From Pseudomonas sp. EpS/L25 (GTDB lineage Bacteria; Pseudomonadota; Gammaproteobacteria; Pseudomonadales; Pseudomonadaceae): a stretch of DNA of 64,000 nucleotides. The DNA is taken from NCBI RefSeq assembly GCF_001512295.1, contig NZ_LNUP01000011.1:492469-556468 (forward strand), read 5' to 3'. The number at the start of each line of letters is the position of its first letter. The stretch's first letter is position 1. Below, in pieces: positions 17,475 to 26,943 of this stretch. The notes under the pieces are model-generated. The model saw only the letters and a program-made list of their open reading frames with translations, made no database searches and was not told where the DNA came from. Made by a program: the position numbers and the translations under genes.

Positions 17475-17618
17475 CAGAGCCTGTTCAAAGGCTGCTGCGC
17501 GTCCGCCAAACGGCGTTGAAGAGGCCTTCGGAATGCTCATTTACCATTCGTAAACTCCGCTTCCTCAGGCCTCTTCGCCTTGTTTGTCTCTAGCTCGCGA
17601 GCCTTTGAACAGGCTCTG
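17475..17618. repeat. Family B palindromic element, copy B1
   Basis: The 144-bp element has perfect outer arms (CAGAGCCTGTTCAAAGGCT and its complement) and an inner perfect stem GAAGAGGCCT/AGGCCTCTTC. These enclose a conserved core (CGGAATGCTCATTTACC...GTAAACTCCG) that folds again through TTTAC/GTAAA. It lies 17 bp after the sugar porter stop and may act as its terminator. Confidence 0.85.
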
Positions 17619-17625
17619 AGGTCGC

Positions 17626-17657
17626 AACAGGAGCGGAGATAGATCTCCGCTCCTGTT
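17626..17657. repeat. 32-bp near-perfect palindrome
   Basis: AACAGGAGCGGAGAT and its exact complement are separated by 2 bp. It lies between B1 and the UPF0158 gene and shares AGGAGCGG with the REP-like units at 554 and 37357. It is cruciform-prone and possibly a terminator. Confidence 0.6.
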
Positions 17658-17678
17658 CGCCTGTGCCGGAGTCCTGCC

Positions 17679-18164
17679 ATGCGCCCCCTCACCCTCGACC
17701 TCGATCTGCTGGCTGCCGCCCTCGACAGCCGGGAGCGAGGTACCCACTTCCTCGACCTTGAAAGCGGCGCCCTGCGCCTGCTTGATCCGGACGATCTCAG
17801 TCTGGAAGAACGCGAGGAACTGGAAGATCCCGAACGCTACCTGCCGCTGCCGCGCCTGACCCAGGACGATCGCCTGGAGCTGCGCGAAGCCTTCCTGCAC
17901 CAGTTGCGCCATCCCCACGCCCAGCCGCTGCTGCGCGCTGCCCTGGAGAGCCGGCGACCGATCCGCACCTTCGACTACGAGCTGGAACTCTTCCCCTCGG
18001 TACGCGAGGCCTGGCAGGCCTTCGCCCTGAGCCGCCTCAAGGAGGAGGTCCTGGTGCTGCTGGACGAAGCCGGCCTGGAAGCCTTGCCGGCGGACGGGCG
18101 GATGCCGCTGGCCGAGGATGTGCCGGAGGGAATCAGGCGACGGTTGGAAAAGGGGCGGGGGTGA
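17679..18164 (+). CDS. UPF0158 family protein
   Basis: The 161-residue acidic soluble protein has the UPF0158 pattern, with 'THFLDLESGALRLL' near the N terminus and 'IRTFDYELELFPSVREAWQAFA' near residues 95-115. The family has no firmly established function. The start at 17679 is the first ATG after the palindrome. It is convergent with the AAA ATPase gene. Confidence 0.75.
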   Translation: MRPLTLDLDLLAAALDSRERGTHFLDLESGALRLLDPDDLSLEEREELEDPERYLPLPRLTQDDRLELREAFLHQLRHPHAQPLLRAALESRRPIRTFDYELELFPSVREAWQAFALSRLKEEVLVLLDEAGLEALPADGRMPLAEDVPEGIRRRLEKGRG

Positions 18165-18198
18165 TAGGGCTTACAGCCCCGAGGGTTCGCGGAACACT

Positions 18199-19356
18199 TC
18201 AGTTCGGCGAGACGGCCGGCAGCATGCCGGCGCTGCGCATGAGCTCAGGCAGTCCCTGCTCTTCGATGGCATAGACACCGCGTTCAGCTTTCCAGATCAG
18301 CGCTTTTTCCTGCAAGGCAGCCAAGGCTTGCTGCACATTCTGCGCATAGGCTGCCTCTTGAGCCTGGACTTCGGTCATGCCGGCCAGCTGCAGCATCTCG
18401 GCGTACTTGCCGAGGGTGACCAGCTCGAAGGGGGCGTAGTCCTTACCCTGGACCGCCATCACCTTCAGCACTGCGGCCTGAATCGGCGTGAGGCTGCGAA
18501 TCACGGCGAGAGCACTCTCGGACATTTCGCGCACATGCTCGTCGACGGCCTGGGCGAAGGCGACATTGCCCTCCGCCGCCTCGACGATCATCGAGTACTC
18601 GAGTACCTCCCGGGCTGCCTGCAGCGCCTCAGGGCGGTAGCCTGCCTCGACGAACTTGTTCCAGACCACCTCTGCATCGAGGGTGAATTCGAGTCTGGAC
18701 TGGGCGCAAAACCAGTCCACATAGCCTCTGTCGAGATGAGGGAAGTTGACCAGGGGGGCGTTGAAGAAGGCCTGATCGCGGCTGTTTCTGAGCATTGCCA
18801 GTTTGTCCCGGCTGGAACCGGTGCAGATGAGTCTCAGACCGTGGTGGTGCGAGCCATTCAATTCGTCACGGGCCGCCTTGAGGGCGAAGAGCGTGTTGCT
18901 GCCGGCCGCGGTGGTCACGGCATGCTGGGCTTCGTCGATGATGAGGGCTATCGGTTTGCCCAGGCTGTCGGAAAGCGCGGCGAGCGCAGCAGCCAGGGTG
19001 ACGCCCTTGGTTTTGCCGATGCTGCCGGTATCTATCTCGACCCCACCCACCTTGAGCTTCACCACGCCACTCTGTTTGGTCAGCTTGGCGATCAGGCCTA
19101 GATTGCGCTCGATGGCGACCTGGACTGCCTGGTTGATCAACTCGGCCGGATCGGTTTGGCGATTCGACCAGAGATCGACATAGATGACCTCGGCACCCGC
19201 GGACTGAAGCGCGGGTGCCAAGTCCTCACGCATGAAGGTGGTCTTGCCGGTTCGCCTTGGCGCTGCCAGAAACAGTCCGGGATGCAGCGGGTCTGCCATG
19301 ATCTTGGCCGCGTAGGTGGTAGCCATGGCGTGGCGGTGATAGAAGCGTTCAGGCAT
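18199..19356 (-). CDS. Stand-alone AAA-type ATPase of unknown role
   Basis: The 385-residue product has a P-loop 'APRRTGKTT' (32-40), a Walker B 'IALIIDEAQ' (136-144), a sensor-like 'LICTGSSRDK' (177-186) and a helical C-terminal half that may be a winged helix. It resembles stand-alone ATPases found near mobile or defence genes, but no partner gene is adjacent. GGAG precedes the ATG at 19356. Three 10-bp direct repeats lie upstream at 19390-19417. I cannot assign a function. Confidence 0.7.
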   Translation of the reverse strand: MPERFYHRHAMATTYAAKIMADPLHPGLFLAAPRRTGKTTFMREDLAPALQSAGAEVIYVDLWSNRQTDPAELINQAVQVAIERNLGLIAKLTKQSGVVKLKVGGVEIDTGSIGKTKGVTLAAALAALSDSLGKPIALIIDEAQHAVTTAAGSNTLFALKAARDELNGSHHHGLRLICTGSSRDKLAMLRNSRDQAFFNAPLVNFPHLDRGYVDWFCAQSRLEFTLDAEVVWNKFVEAGYRPEALQAAREVLEYSMIVEAAEGNVAFAQAVDEHVREMSESALAVIRSLTPIQAAVLKVMAVQGKDYAPFELVTLGKYAEMLQLAGMTEVQAQEAAYAQNVQQALAALQEKALIWKAERGVYAIEEQGLPELMRSAGMLPAVSPN

Positions 19357-19389
19357 CGACGACTCCCGTTGAAGGCGATTAAAGTCGAT

Positions 19390-19417
19390 TATAGATCTTT
19401 ATAGATCTTTATAGATC
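19390..19417. promoter_or_regulatory. Three direct repeats of TATAGATCTT upstream of the ATPase gene
   Basis: TATAGATCTT occurs at 19390, 19400 and (first 8 bases) 19410, immediately head to tail, 34 bp upstream of the ATPase start. The 10-bp period matches one DNA turn, and the AT-rich tract stands out in GC-rich DNA. It is probably a binding array or promoter of the ATPase gene. Confidence 0.55.
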
Positions 19418-19440
19418 GTCGCCTTGTCGCCCGCACGACA

Positions 19441-19965
19441 CTACTCATGCCCGTGCCGATAGAGCTTGAGCTCCACCATCAGGTCATCGGTGAGGGTTTC
19501 CAGGTGCGCCTGGAGCGCCTCGAGTTCGAGATCGGCCGGTAGCGCCAGCAGGGCGGTGGCGTGGAACAGCAGCTCGCTGCTCATGGGCGCCGGACGGGTC
19601 TCGGTGGACAGCCGCTCGACGTTGACCCCGACCTGATGCAGCGCCCGGGTGATGTCGCGGACGATGCCGACCCGGTCGTTGCCCAGCAGCTCGAGCTGCA
19701 CCAGGGGAGCGCCTACCGGCGCCGGCTGGCCGGGCTCGCCGACCAGGATGCGCAGACCGGGGATGGCCAGCTGTTGCAGCGCCTCCACCAGGCCGTTGCG
19801 CAGCTCCGGCTCCACTTCTACCGAGAGGATGCCGGCGAACTGGCCGGCCAGGTGGGCCATGCGGCTCTCCAGCCAGTTGCCGCCCTGGGCGGCCACGCAG
19901 TCGGCCAGGGCTTCCACCAGACCGGGGCGATCGGGAGCGATGACGGTCAGGACCAGGTGTTCCAT
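19441..19965 (-). CDS. GcvR-like protein with two ACT domains
   Basis: The 174-residue product has two ACT domains: residues 1-75 ('LVLTVIAPDRPGLVEALADCVAAQGGNWLESRMA') and 85-170 ('VQLELLGNDRVGIVRDITRALHQVGVNVERL'). This is the architecture of GcvR, which antagonises GcvA in glycine cleavage control. No gcv genes are in the window, so the role is by family only. GGAG precedes the ATG. Confidence 0.8.
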   Translation of the reverse strand: MEHLVLTVIAPDRPGLVEALADCVAAQGGNWLESRMAHLAGQFAGILSVEVEPELRNGLVEALQQLAIPGLRILVGEPGQPAPVGAPLVQLELLGNDRVGIVRDITRALHQVGVNVERLSTETRPAPMSSELLFHATALLALPADLELEALQAHLETLTDDLMVELKLYRHGHE

Positions 19966-20023
19966 GGCGGGCTCCAGGGCAGTCAGAGAGAACCCCGAGT
20001 CTAGCCCGCCCTGGAGCGCTGGC

Positions 20024-21082
20024 CTACTGGATGTCCTCGGGTTTGACGATCACCCAGTGCTTGTCCGCGTTCACCGCTACGCCGTTCTGGGCCTGGCCCT
20101 CGGCGTTGCTCTTCATCATCGCCTCGATCTGGGTACGGTACTTGGGCTTGCGGTCGACCCACAGGTGGATGCCGCCCTTGCTGCCGTCCACGCCCTGGAA
20201 CAGCATGGGACCGTCGCTGACCGGGGTGTCACCCGCGACCAGGATCGGCTTCTTCCAGGGGCTGATGTAGGTGAGGATGGCCGCGTACTTGCCGGCGAAC
20301 CAGGTGGCCGGGGTCCACAGGTAGGGCGTGACCTGCAGCTTCAGGTTGGCCTGGGGATCGTACTTGCCTTCGGCGATCTGCTTGCGGGCGGTGGTCAGGG
20401 CGCCGGTGGCGGGGTCCTTGAGCAGGGTGGTGACGCCGATGACGTTCTCCGGCTTCACGCCGTAGCCGTAGCGCGGATCGGCGGCGACCATGCGCACCAG
20501 CTCTTCGTGGGCGGCGCTGATCACATAGACCTCGATGCCGTTCTCCATCAGCTTGTGATAGAGCTCCTGCTGGCCGGTGAAGGGCTTGGGCGGATTGATC
20601 TGCACCGTCTCGACCTTGTCGTCCTTGCCGTAATAGGTAGCGGGGATCGGCTTGTCGTAGGCCATCAGCTCGTCGACGTAACCCTTGAGCTGCTGCAGGG
20701 TGAAGCCGGAGAACACCTGGGCGACCCAGGGGTAGCAGACCAGGTCGTCGACCTCGCACAGCCGGTAGTAGTAGCTGTTGAGGCTTTCCTTGTGGCCGCC
20801 GACGTCCTTGAAGGGGATCAGCTTGAGGGAAGGGTCGAGGGTGTCACGGGTCAGCACGCCCTTCATTTCCAGGAAGGGCAGCAGGGCCTCTTCCAGGTCG
20901 TAGCGATAGCTGGTGTTGTCCATGTCGAACACCGCGTAGTTGCCCTGGTTGGCATTGGCGGCGATCAGGGCATCGAGCTGGCGGGCGGCATCGGCCGGCC
21001 AGTGGGTCAGCTCGGTGGCGGCAGCGGTGAGGCTGAGCAGACCGCCGGCCAGGCCGGCGAGAAGGCGGGGAAGGGTGGGCAT
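20024..21082 (-). CDS. pchP: Periplasmic phosphorylcholine phosphatase (HAD family)
   Basis: The 352-residue product has a signal peptide (about 1-22) and HAD motif I 'DMDNT' with nucleophile Asp53 and acid Asp55, then 'SAAHEE' (motif II region) and '[10 protein letters not shown]' (motif IV). Sequence and length match PchP of Pseudomonas, which releases choline from phosphorylcholine with Mg2+. Choline uptake genes are not adjacent. The start at 21082 is chosen for the signal peptide and GGAG upstream. Confidence 0.88.
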   Translation of the reverse strand: MPTLPRLLAGLAGGLLSLTAAATELTHWPADAARQLDALIAANANQGNYAVFDMDNTSYRYDLEEALLPFLEMKGVLTRDTLDPSLKLIPFKDVGGHKESLNSYYYRLCEVDDLVCYPWVAQVFSGFTLQQLKGYVDELMAYDKPIPATYYGKDDKVETVQINPPKPFTGQQELYHKLMENGIEVYVISAAHEELVRMVAADPRYGYGVKPENVIGVTTLLKDPATGALTTARKQIAEGKYDPQANLKLQVTPYLWTPATWFAGKYAAILTYISPWKKPILVAGDTPVSDGPMLFQGVDGSKGGIHLWVDRKPKYRTQIEAMMKSNAEGQAQNGVAVNADKHWVIVKPEDIQ

Positions 21083-21183
21083 CGGCGGACTCCGGCACGG
21101 TGACCGCGATAGGCGGTCATCTGGTCTAGACCATAGCAAAGGGTCATGACAGTTCGATGCACGGAGCGACCTGGGTAGGCGCG

Positions 21184-21206
21184 AGAGCGGCAGGACCTGC
21201 CGCTCT
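21184..21206 (-). terminator. Hairpin downstream of the MHS transporter
   Basis: An 11-bp inverted repeat (AGAGCGGCAGG / CCTGCCGCTCT) with a single central base lies 13 bp past the transporter stop on its strand. It lacks a U-tract. Confidence 0.5.
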
Positions 21207-21218
21207 GCGACACCCTTG

Positions 21219-22499
21219 TCAGGCGGTGACGGTCTTGAAGCGCGGCTCGGTGTTGCCCTTGAACAGGGTCAGGGTGGCGACCAGGCCAAGCACGGCGGCC
21301 ACGGTCAGCCACATGCCGGGAGCTGCCTTGTTGCCGGTCTCCTGGATCAGCCAGGTGCAAACCATCGGGGTGAAGCCGCCGAAGGTCGCGGTGGCCAGGC
21401 TGTAGGCCAGGGAGAAGCCGGTAGTGCGGACATGGGCCGGCATGACCTCGGTCAGCGCCACCACCATGCCACCGTTGTAGGTGCCATAGAGGAAGGACAG
21501 CCACAGCTCCACCATCAGCAGACGGGAGAAGCCCGGGGCGTTGGTCAGCCAGATCATCGCCGGGTAGGCGGTGAGGATGGCCAGCACGGTGGCGAAGATC
21601 AGCAGCGGCCGACGGCCGACGCGATCGCTCAGGGCGCCCATCACCGGCAGCCAGATGAAGTTGGAGATGCCCACGCAGGCGGTGACGATCAGGCTGTCCA
21701 GATCGGTCAGGTGCAGCTCGTGCTTGCCGAAGGTGGGGGTGTAGGCGGTGATCAGGTAGAAGGAGGCGGTGGTCATGGAGACCATGGCCACGCCCGCCAG
21801 CACCACGCCGAAGTTCTGGCCGATGGAGGTCATGGTCTCACCGAAGCTCGGGCGATGCTTGCGCGCCTCGAACTCGGGGCTCTCTTCCAGGGAACGACGG
21901 ATGATGAACAGGAAGGGCACGATCAGGCAGCCGATCAGGAAGGGGATGCGCCAGCCCCATTCACCCATTTCGGCGGGCGACAGCCAATGGTTGAGCAGGG
22001 CACCCAGCACGCCGGCGAAGACCACGGCGACCTGCTGGCTGGCGGACTGCCAGGAGACGAAGAAGCCCTTGCGACCGGGGGTGGCGATCTCCGACAGATA
22101 GACGGACACGCCGCCCAGTTCGACGCCGGCGGAGAAGCCTTGCAGCAGGCGGCCGAGCAGCACCAGCAGCGGCGCGGCGACGCCCAGGGTGGCATAGCCC
22201 GGCACCACGGCGATCAGCAGGGTACCCAGGGCCATCAGTGCCAGGGTCACGATCAGGCCATGACGACGGCCGTGCTTGTCGATGTAGGCGCCGAGGAAGA
22301 TGGCACCCAGCGGGCGCATCAGGAAGCCGGCGCCGAAGGTGGCCAGCGACAGCATCAGGGAGGCGATTTCGTTGTCGCCGGGGAAGAACGTCTTGGCGAT
22401 GGCGGTGGCATAGAAGCCATACACCATGAAGTCGTACATTTCGAGGAAGTTTCCGCTGACGACGCGGAACACGGATTTGGCTTTCGAGGTGGTGGCCAT
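21219..22499 (-). CDS. MHS-family MFS carboxylate:H+ symporter (citrate-type)
   Basis: The 426-residue product has 12 membrane segments and MHS signatures: '[25 protein letters not shown]' at the N terminus, '[23 protein letters not shown]'-like loop 2-3, and '[27 protein letters not shown]'. Close relatives transport citrate or tricarballylate; other MHS members carry 2-oxoglutarate or shikimate. It is monocistronic with a 219-bp upstream region that has a phased direct repeat at 22649-22669. Confidence 0.85.
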   Translation of the reverse strand: MATTSKAKSVFRVVSGNFLEMYDFMVYGFYATAIAKTFFPGDNEIASLMLSLATFGAGFLMRPLGAIFLGAYIDKHGRRHGLIVTLALMALGTLLIAVVPGYATLGVAAPLLVLLGRLLQGFSAGVELGGVSVYLSEIATPGRKGFFVSWQSASQQVAVVFAGVLGALLNHWLSPAEMGEWGWRIPFLIGCLIVPFLFIIRRSLEESPEFEARKHRPSFGETMTSIGQNFGVVLAGVAMVSMTTASFYLITAYTPTFGKHELHLTDLDSLIVTACVGISNFIWLPVMGALSDRVGRRPLLIFATVLAILTAYPAMIWLTNAPGFSRLLMVELWLSFLYGTYNGGMVVALTEVMPAHVRTTGFSLAYSLATATFGGFTPMVCTWLIQETGNKAAPGMWLTVAAVLGLVATLTLFKGNTEPRFKTVTA

Positions 22500-22648
22500 G
22501 ACTGCTAGCTCGGATTGGGTTTGTTATGGAGACAGCTCGCGCAGGGCGCCCAAACCTCTCGCGGGTGGGTCGCGCTGTTTGTAACCTTATGTGTTGCAAA
22601 ACGGCGCTGGCAAGCTTAATCCGACCGAAACCCGCGAATTTCCTGGAT

Positions 22649-22669
22649 TTGAAAGGTTATTGAAAGGTT
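22649..22669. promoter_or_regulatory. Tandem TTGAAAGGTT repeat upstream of the MHS transporter
   Basis: TTGAAAGGTT occurs at 22649-22658 and 22660-22669, an 11-bp period on the same DNA face, about 150 bp upstream of the transporter start. This fits an activator or response-regulator site; carboxylate transporters are often under two-component control. The rest of the gap, 22500-22718, holds no gene. Confidence 0.4.
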
Positions 22670-22718
22670 CGCGACATTACGTCTGGAAATTATTGTCCAG
22701 TTGACACGTTGTCGCGGT

Positions 22719-24452
22719 TCAGGTTGAGAGCATTTGCCAGAATGCCGCTCCAACGCCGGCCAGGCTTTCCCCGGCGATCAGCCCGGCCGCGGCGGCCAGG
22801 GCGAAGCGCCCGGCCACCGCGGGTGCCCGCCAGCGCACCAGGGCGGTGAGCAGGGCGCCCAGGGTCATCATCAGCGACACCGAGGCCGGCAGAATGAAGG
22901 CCAGGCCCAGGGCTGCCGAGCTGGGCAGCCAGTGCGCGCGGCGGACGGGCAGCAAGGCTTCGGCCAGGCCCAGCAGCAAGCCGGCCAGGGCGCCGAGGAC
23001 GATGCCCAGGCGCATCGCCGTGTCCAGCGCGCCCAGGCCCTGGGTCAGGGTTTCCGCTACCGCCTTCCACTGGGCCACCGCCGGCGCCGGCCAGGCAGCA
23101 CTGAGCAGCAGCGCCTGGGGATCGGGAATCAGCAGCCGGTAAGTGAGCACCCCGGTTACCGCGCCGAGGGCGATGCCCAGGCACTGGGCCACCACCTGCT
23201 TGGCCGGGGTGGCGCCGATGGCCTTGCCGACCTTGAAGTCGTTCATCAGGTCGGTGCTCTGGCCCGCGGCGCCGCCGGCGGTGTTGGCGCCCATCAGGTT
23301 GATGTTGACCTGCCCGGGCGCGGCCAGGCCGAAGGTGAGCTGCGACAGCTGGCCGATGGCGCCGATGGGCGGAATGCCGGTGGCGCCCACCACCCGCGCG
23401 GCCATGGCGGCGAGAAACAGCGCCAGGGGCAGGGCGAGCAGGGCCAGCCAGGGAGCTATGCCGAACAGCCGCACCTGCAAGACCACTACCAGCAGACTCG
23501 CGAGCAGCAGCAGGACCAGGGGCCAGCCACGCGGGCGCCGCCAGCCCGAACGCTGCCGCTCACCGCGCGGCAGGGTCACCAGGCGTACCGCCAGGGAGGC
23601 CAGGGTGGCGCTGACCATCAGGCTCACCCCCGGCCAGAGCAGCCATTGCACCAGGAGGGCATATTGCGGACCGCTGGCATCCGCCGGCACCTCGGCCACG
23701 CCGCTGGCCAGCAGCCAGGGCGCCAGCCCGGCCCAGGCCAGCAGGGTGCCGAGCAGCAGCGAGAAGCCGACCCGCGGGCCGATGATGCCGCCGAAGCCGA
23801 GCAGCAGCAGGGAGGGATCGAAGCTGAAGGTCAGTCGCTCCAGGGCGGCCGAGGGCGCCGTCCGCGGCAGCGTCCAGACGAAGGTATCCACCAGCTTGAC
23901 CGCCGCCGACAGCACCAGGGCGCCCAGCAGCATCCGCAGGCGCGCCAGGGCCTCGGCGCCGCTGGCATAGACTTGCCGCAACGCCTCCAGGGTGGCCAGG
24001 CCCTCGGGGAATGTCAGGCTGGCATCGGCCAGTAACAGCGGGCGCAGGTACCAGGCCACCCAGATGCCGAGAAAGCTCACCGCGAACACCCAGCCCATCA
24101 GCGGCAGCGTGGGCAATTCCTGGCCGGTCAGCAGGGTATAGGCCGGGATGGGCGCCACCAGGCCGCCGGAGACGATGCTGGCCGCCGCCGAGGCCACGGT
24201 CTGGTTGATGTTGCTCTCGTGCAGCGTCCAGCCCGGTTGCTGCAGCCGTCGTCCGAGGCGGTGCCAGAGGCCGTAGCTCACCAGCAGGGCGATGATCGAC
24301 ATGTTGAACGACCAGCCGATCTTGAGCCCGGCATAGACATTGGCCGGGGTCAGCAGGACGCCCAGCAGCGCGCCGGTGAGCAGCGCCCGCGGGCTGAGTT
24401 CGCGCTCCACGGGCAGCGGCTGATCGAGCGGGGCGTCATTGGCTGCGGGCAA
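22719..24452 (-). CDS. OPT/YSL-family oligopeptide transporter
   Basis: The 577-residue hydrophobic product has the OPT features 'GLKIGWSFNMSIIALLVSYGLW', 'GQSTDLMNDFKVGKAIGATP' and 'MGANTAGG'. OPT proteins import small peptides or metal chelates by proton symport. The start is TTG at 24452: a full AGGAGG sits 5 nt upstream and no in-frame ATG occurs until residue 51. It is 219 bp upstream of the MHS gene on the same strand, so an operon is unlikely. Confidence 0.85.
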   Translation of the reverse strand: MPAANDAPLDQPLPVERELSPRALLTGALLGVLLTPANVYAGLKIGWSFNMSIIALLVSYGLWHRLGRRLQQPGWTLHESNINQTVASAAASIVSGGLVAPIPAYTLLTGQELPTLPLMGWVFAVSFLGIWVAWYLRPLLLADASLTFPEGLATLEALRQVYASGAEALARLRMLLGALVLSAAVKLVDTFVWTLPRTAPSAALERLTFSFDPSLLLLGFGGIIGPRVGFSLLLGTLLAWAGLAPWLLASGVAEVPADASGPQYALLVQWLLWPGVSLMVSATLASLAVRLVTLPRGERQRSGWRRPRGWPLVLLLLASLLVVVLQVRLFGIAPWLALLALPLALFLAAMAARVVGATGIPPIGAIGQLSQLTFGLAAPGQVNINLMGANTAGGAAGQSTDLMNDFKVGKAIGATPAKQVVAQCLGIALGAVTGVLTYRLLIPDPQALLLSAAWPAPAVAQWKAVAETLTQGLGALDTAMRLGIVLGALAGLLLGLAEALLPVRRAHWLPSSAALGLAFILPASVSLMMTLGALLTALVRWRAPAVAGRFALAAAAGLIAGESLAGVGAAFWQMLST

Positions 24453-24524
24453 GAGGGCCTCCTGGGTCGGGCGATCATGGCGTCGTCAGGGGACCCTTCC
24501 AGGCACCGGTTGGTTCGGCGGCTC

Positions 24525-24753
24525 AGAGCCGGTTCAAGGGCTCGCGAGCTGGAGCCGAACAAGGCGCAACGACCAACGGGAGTAACAGCCAACGGCTGGC
24601 CCGAAGGGTGAGCGCTAGCGAATCAAAGGCCTGAGGAAGCGGGGTTTACAAGTGGTAAATGAGCATTGCGACGGGACCGCCCAGGTGGGGCTGGCCTTCC
24701 AGGATCTTTCCAACGCCGTCTGGCCGACGCGCAGCAACCTTTGAGTAGGCTCT
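24525..24753 (-). repeat. Family B palindromic element, copy B2 (expanded, diverged)
   Basis: About 229 bp, in reverse orientation relative to B1. It keeps the core GTTTACAAGTGGTAAATGAGCATTG, the CGCGCAGCAACCTTTGAG end and the CAGAGCCGGTTCAAGGG end. It has extra sequence in the stems and poorer outer pairing. It fills most of the gap before the LysR gene and touches its stop codon. No gene is seen in 24453-24752. Confidence 0.65.
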
Positions 24754-25667
24754 CAGGGATGGCGCTCGGCCCAGGTCTGCCGCAGCGCCTCGATCAACTG
24801 GCGCAAGCCGGGTGGTGGCTGGCGCCGACTCGGATAGTAGATGCACAGTGGCGCGCCGGGTGAGGCCCAGTCCGGCAGCACCAGCTCCAGGCGGCCGTCA
24901 CGCAGCTCCTCGGCCACCCGCCATTCCAGGCAATAGGCCAGGGCCAGGCCATCGAGAGCGGCCTGGATCGAGGTCTCGGTCTCGTTGAGGGTGAGTGGGC
25001 CGGGCACGTCGATCACCCGTGTCGCGGCACCGCTGCCCAGTTCCCACCGATAGAGGGCGCCACTGCCCAGGCGCAGCCGGACGCAGCGATGCTCGGCGAG
25101 ATCCTCCGGCTGCTGCGGTCGGCCGTGACGGGCCAGGTAGTCGGGAGCACCCACTACCACCCAGCGCAACTCGTCGGTCAGCGGCAGGGCGACCATGTCC
25201 TGAGGCACGGTATCGCCATAGCGGATGCCGGCGTCGAGGCCGTCGGCGACGATGTCCACCGGCCGGTCTTCGACGCTGATGTCCAGTTGCAACTGTGGAT
25301 AGGCGGCCAGCAGTCGGGGCAGGGTCGGGGTCACCAGCAGCCGCGCCGCATCGCGCGGCACGCTCAGGCGCAGCCGGCCGACCGGGGCGTCGCGGTGCTG
25401 GTCCAGCTCGCCCAGCGCCTCGCCGATGAGGGCGAAACCCTGTTCGAGCTTTTCCGCCAGCGCCGCGCCGGCCAGGGTCGGCACCACCGAGCGGCTGGTG
25501 CGATTGAGCAGCTTGACCCCCAGCCGCGTCTCCAACTGGCGCAGGGCATGGCTCAGCGCCGAGGTGGTGACGCCCAGCTCGATGGCGGCCTGGCGAAAGC
25601 TGCGGCGACGGACCAGGGCGACGAAGACATTGAGATCGGCCAGTTCGCCGCGGTTGAGGGTAGGCAT
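24753..25667 (-). CDS. LysR-family regulator divergent from an aldo/keto reductase
   Basis: The 304-residue product has an N-terminal winged helix ('LVRRRSFRQAAIELGVTTSALSHALRQLETRLGVKLLNRTSR') and a substrate-binding domain of the CrgA/DmlR type ('VGRLRLSVPRDAA'). The frame is open to 25751, but those extra codons come from repeat B3, so I use the ATG at 25667 with GAGGA 8 nt upstream. The aldo/keto reductase across the divergent region is its likely target. Confidence 0.88.
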   Translation of the reverse strand: MPTLNRGELADLNVFVALVRRRSFRQAAIELGVTTSALSHALRQLETRLGVKLLNRTSRSVVPTLAGAALAEKLEQGFALIGEALGELDQHRDAPVGRLRLSVPRDAARLLVTPTLPRLLAAYPQLQLDISVEDRPVDIVADGLDAGIRYGDTVPQDMVALPLTDELRWVVVGAPDYLARHGRPQQPEDLAEHRCVRLRLGSGALYRWELGSGAATRVIDVPGPLTLNETETSIQAALDGLALAYCLEWRVAEELRDGRLELVLPDWASPGAPLCIYYPSRRQPPPGLRQLIEALRQTWAERHP

Positions 25668-25686
25668 GCACAATCCTCGCGCGATA

Positions 25687-25828
25687 AGAGCCTGTTCAAA
25701 GTCTGCTGCGCGTCGGCCAAACAGCGTTGAAAATGCCTTCGGAATGCTCATTTACCATTCGTAAACTCCGCTTCCTCAGGCATTTTCGCCTTGTTTGTCT
25801 CTAGCTCGCGAGCCTTTGAACAGGCTCT
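25687..25828. repeat. Family B palindromic element, copy B3
   Basis: 142 bp with outer arms AGAGCCTGTTCAAAGTCT and AGCCTTTGAACAGGCTCT (17 of 18 paired). Its inner stem GAAAATGCCT/AGGCATTTTC differs from B1 at several positions on both sides while staying complementary. It lies in the divergent promoter region between LysR and the aldo/keto reductase, so it could affect both genes. Confidence 0.85.
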
Positions 25829-25922
25829 AAGGGTCAAGAGTTCGTTGAGCCCCATTCAACGCCTTTTGAATTAGCCTCACAAGGTTGATCCTTCCGACCG
25901 GCGTCTTCGCCTGGAGAATTGC

Positions 25923-26903
25923 ATGACTGAAACCGTCCGTATCCCCGGTATCGATACCCCCGTTTCCCGCATCGCCCTCGGTACCTGGGCCATCGGTGGC
26001 TGGATGTGGGGCGGCACCGACGAAGCCCGCTCCATCGAGACCATCCGCGGCGCCGTGCAGGGCGGCATCAATCTCATCGACACCGCCCCGGTGTATGGCT
26101 TCGGCCGCTCCGAGGAGATCGTCGGCAAGGCCCTCGAAGGCATCCGTGACCAGGCGGTGATCGCCACCAAGGTGGCCCTGGAATGGCCCAACGAAGAGGT
26201 GCGCCGCAACGCCAGCGCGACCCGTATTCGCCAGGAGGTGGAGGATTCCCTGCGTCGCCTGCGCACCGACCGCATCGATCTCTATCAGGTGCACTGGCCC
26301 GATCCCCAGGTGCCCCACGAGGAGACCGCGCGTGAACTGGAGCGGCTGCGGCAAGAGGGTAAGATCCTCGCCATTGGCGTGAGCAATTACTCGCCCGAGC
26401 AACTGGAGGCTTTCCGCCAGTTCGCCAACCTGTCCACCGTGCAGCCGCCCTACAACCTGTTCGAGCGCGCCATCGAGGCCGATGTGCTGCCCTATGCCCA
26501 GCGCCACGGCCTGGTGGTACTGGCCTATGGCGCGCTCTGCCGCGGCCTGCTGTCCGGCCGCATGAACGCCGATACCCGCTTCGACGGTGACGACCTGCGC
26601 CAGGGCGATCCCAAGTTCCAGGCGCCGCGTTTCGCCCAGTACCTGGCGGCGGTGGAGGCCTTGACCGCCTTTGCCCGCGAGCGCCACGGCAAGTCGGTGC
26701 TGGCCCTGGCGATTCGCTGGATTCTCGACCAGGGACCGACCATCGCCCTCTGGGGCGCCCGCAAGCCCGAGCAATTGCAGGGGCTGGACGAGGCCTTCGG
26801 TTGGCGGCTGTCCAGCGAGGACCTGGCGGCCATCGACGCCATCCTCGCCGAACACGTCAAGGATCCGGTGGGGCCGGAGTTCATGGCGCCGCCACTGCGT
26901 TGA
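25923..26903 (+). CDS. Aldo/keto reductase
   Basis: The 326-residue product is an NADP-dependent (beta/alpha)8 reductase. Catalytic residues are visible: Asp53 ('NLIDTAP'), Tyr58 ('VYGFGRSE'), Lys83 ('IATKVALEW') and the histidine of 'DLYQVHWPD'. 'ALAIRWILDQGP' and 'IALWGARKPEQL' form the cofactor end. Members reduce aldehydes and ketones; the substrate is not evident. It is divergent from a LysR gene that probably controls it. GGAGAATTGC precedes the ATG. Confidence 0.92.
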   Translation: MTETVRIPGIDTPVSRIALGTWAIGGWMWGGTDEARSIETIRGAVQGGINLIDTAPVYGFGRSEEIVGKALEGIRDQAVIATKVALEWPNEEVRRNASATRIRQEVEDSLRRLRTDRIDLYQVHWPDPQVPHEETARELERLRQEGKILAIGVSNYSPEQLEAFRQFANLSTVQPPYNLFERAIEADVLPYAQRHGLVVLAYGALCRGLLSGRMNADTRFDGDDLRQGDPKFQAPRFAQYLAAVEALTAFARERHGKSVLALAIRWILDQGPTIALWGARKPEQLQGLDEAFGWRLSSEDLAAIDAILAEHVKDPVGPEFMAPPLR

Positions 26904-26943
26904 TCCCGGCGGCTGGGGCACCCTGGCCCCGCCTTGTTGCCTA

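Noticed and set aside
19390-19417. CRISPR-like direct repeats
   Set aside because: The repeats are 10 bp, head to tail with no spacers, and no cas genes are present.
25668-25751. N-terminal extension of the LysR protein
   Set aside because: The extra codons come from repeat B3, and a similar peptide can be read from B1 without any gene. The ATG at 25667 has its own ribosome binding site.
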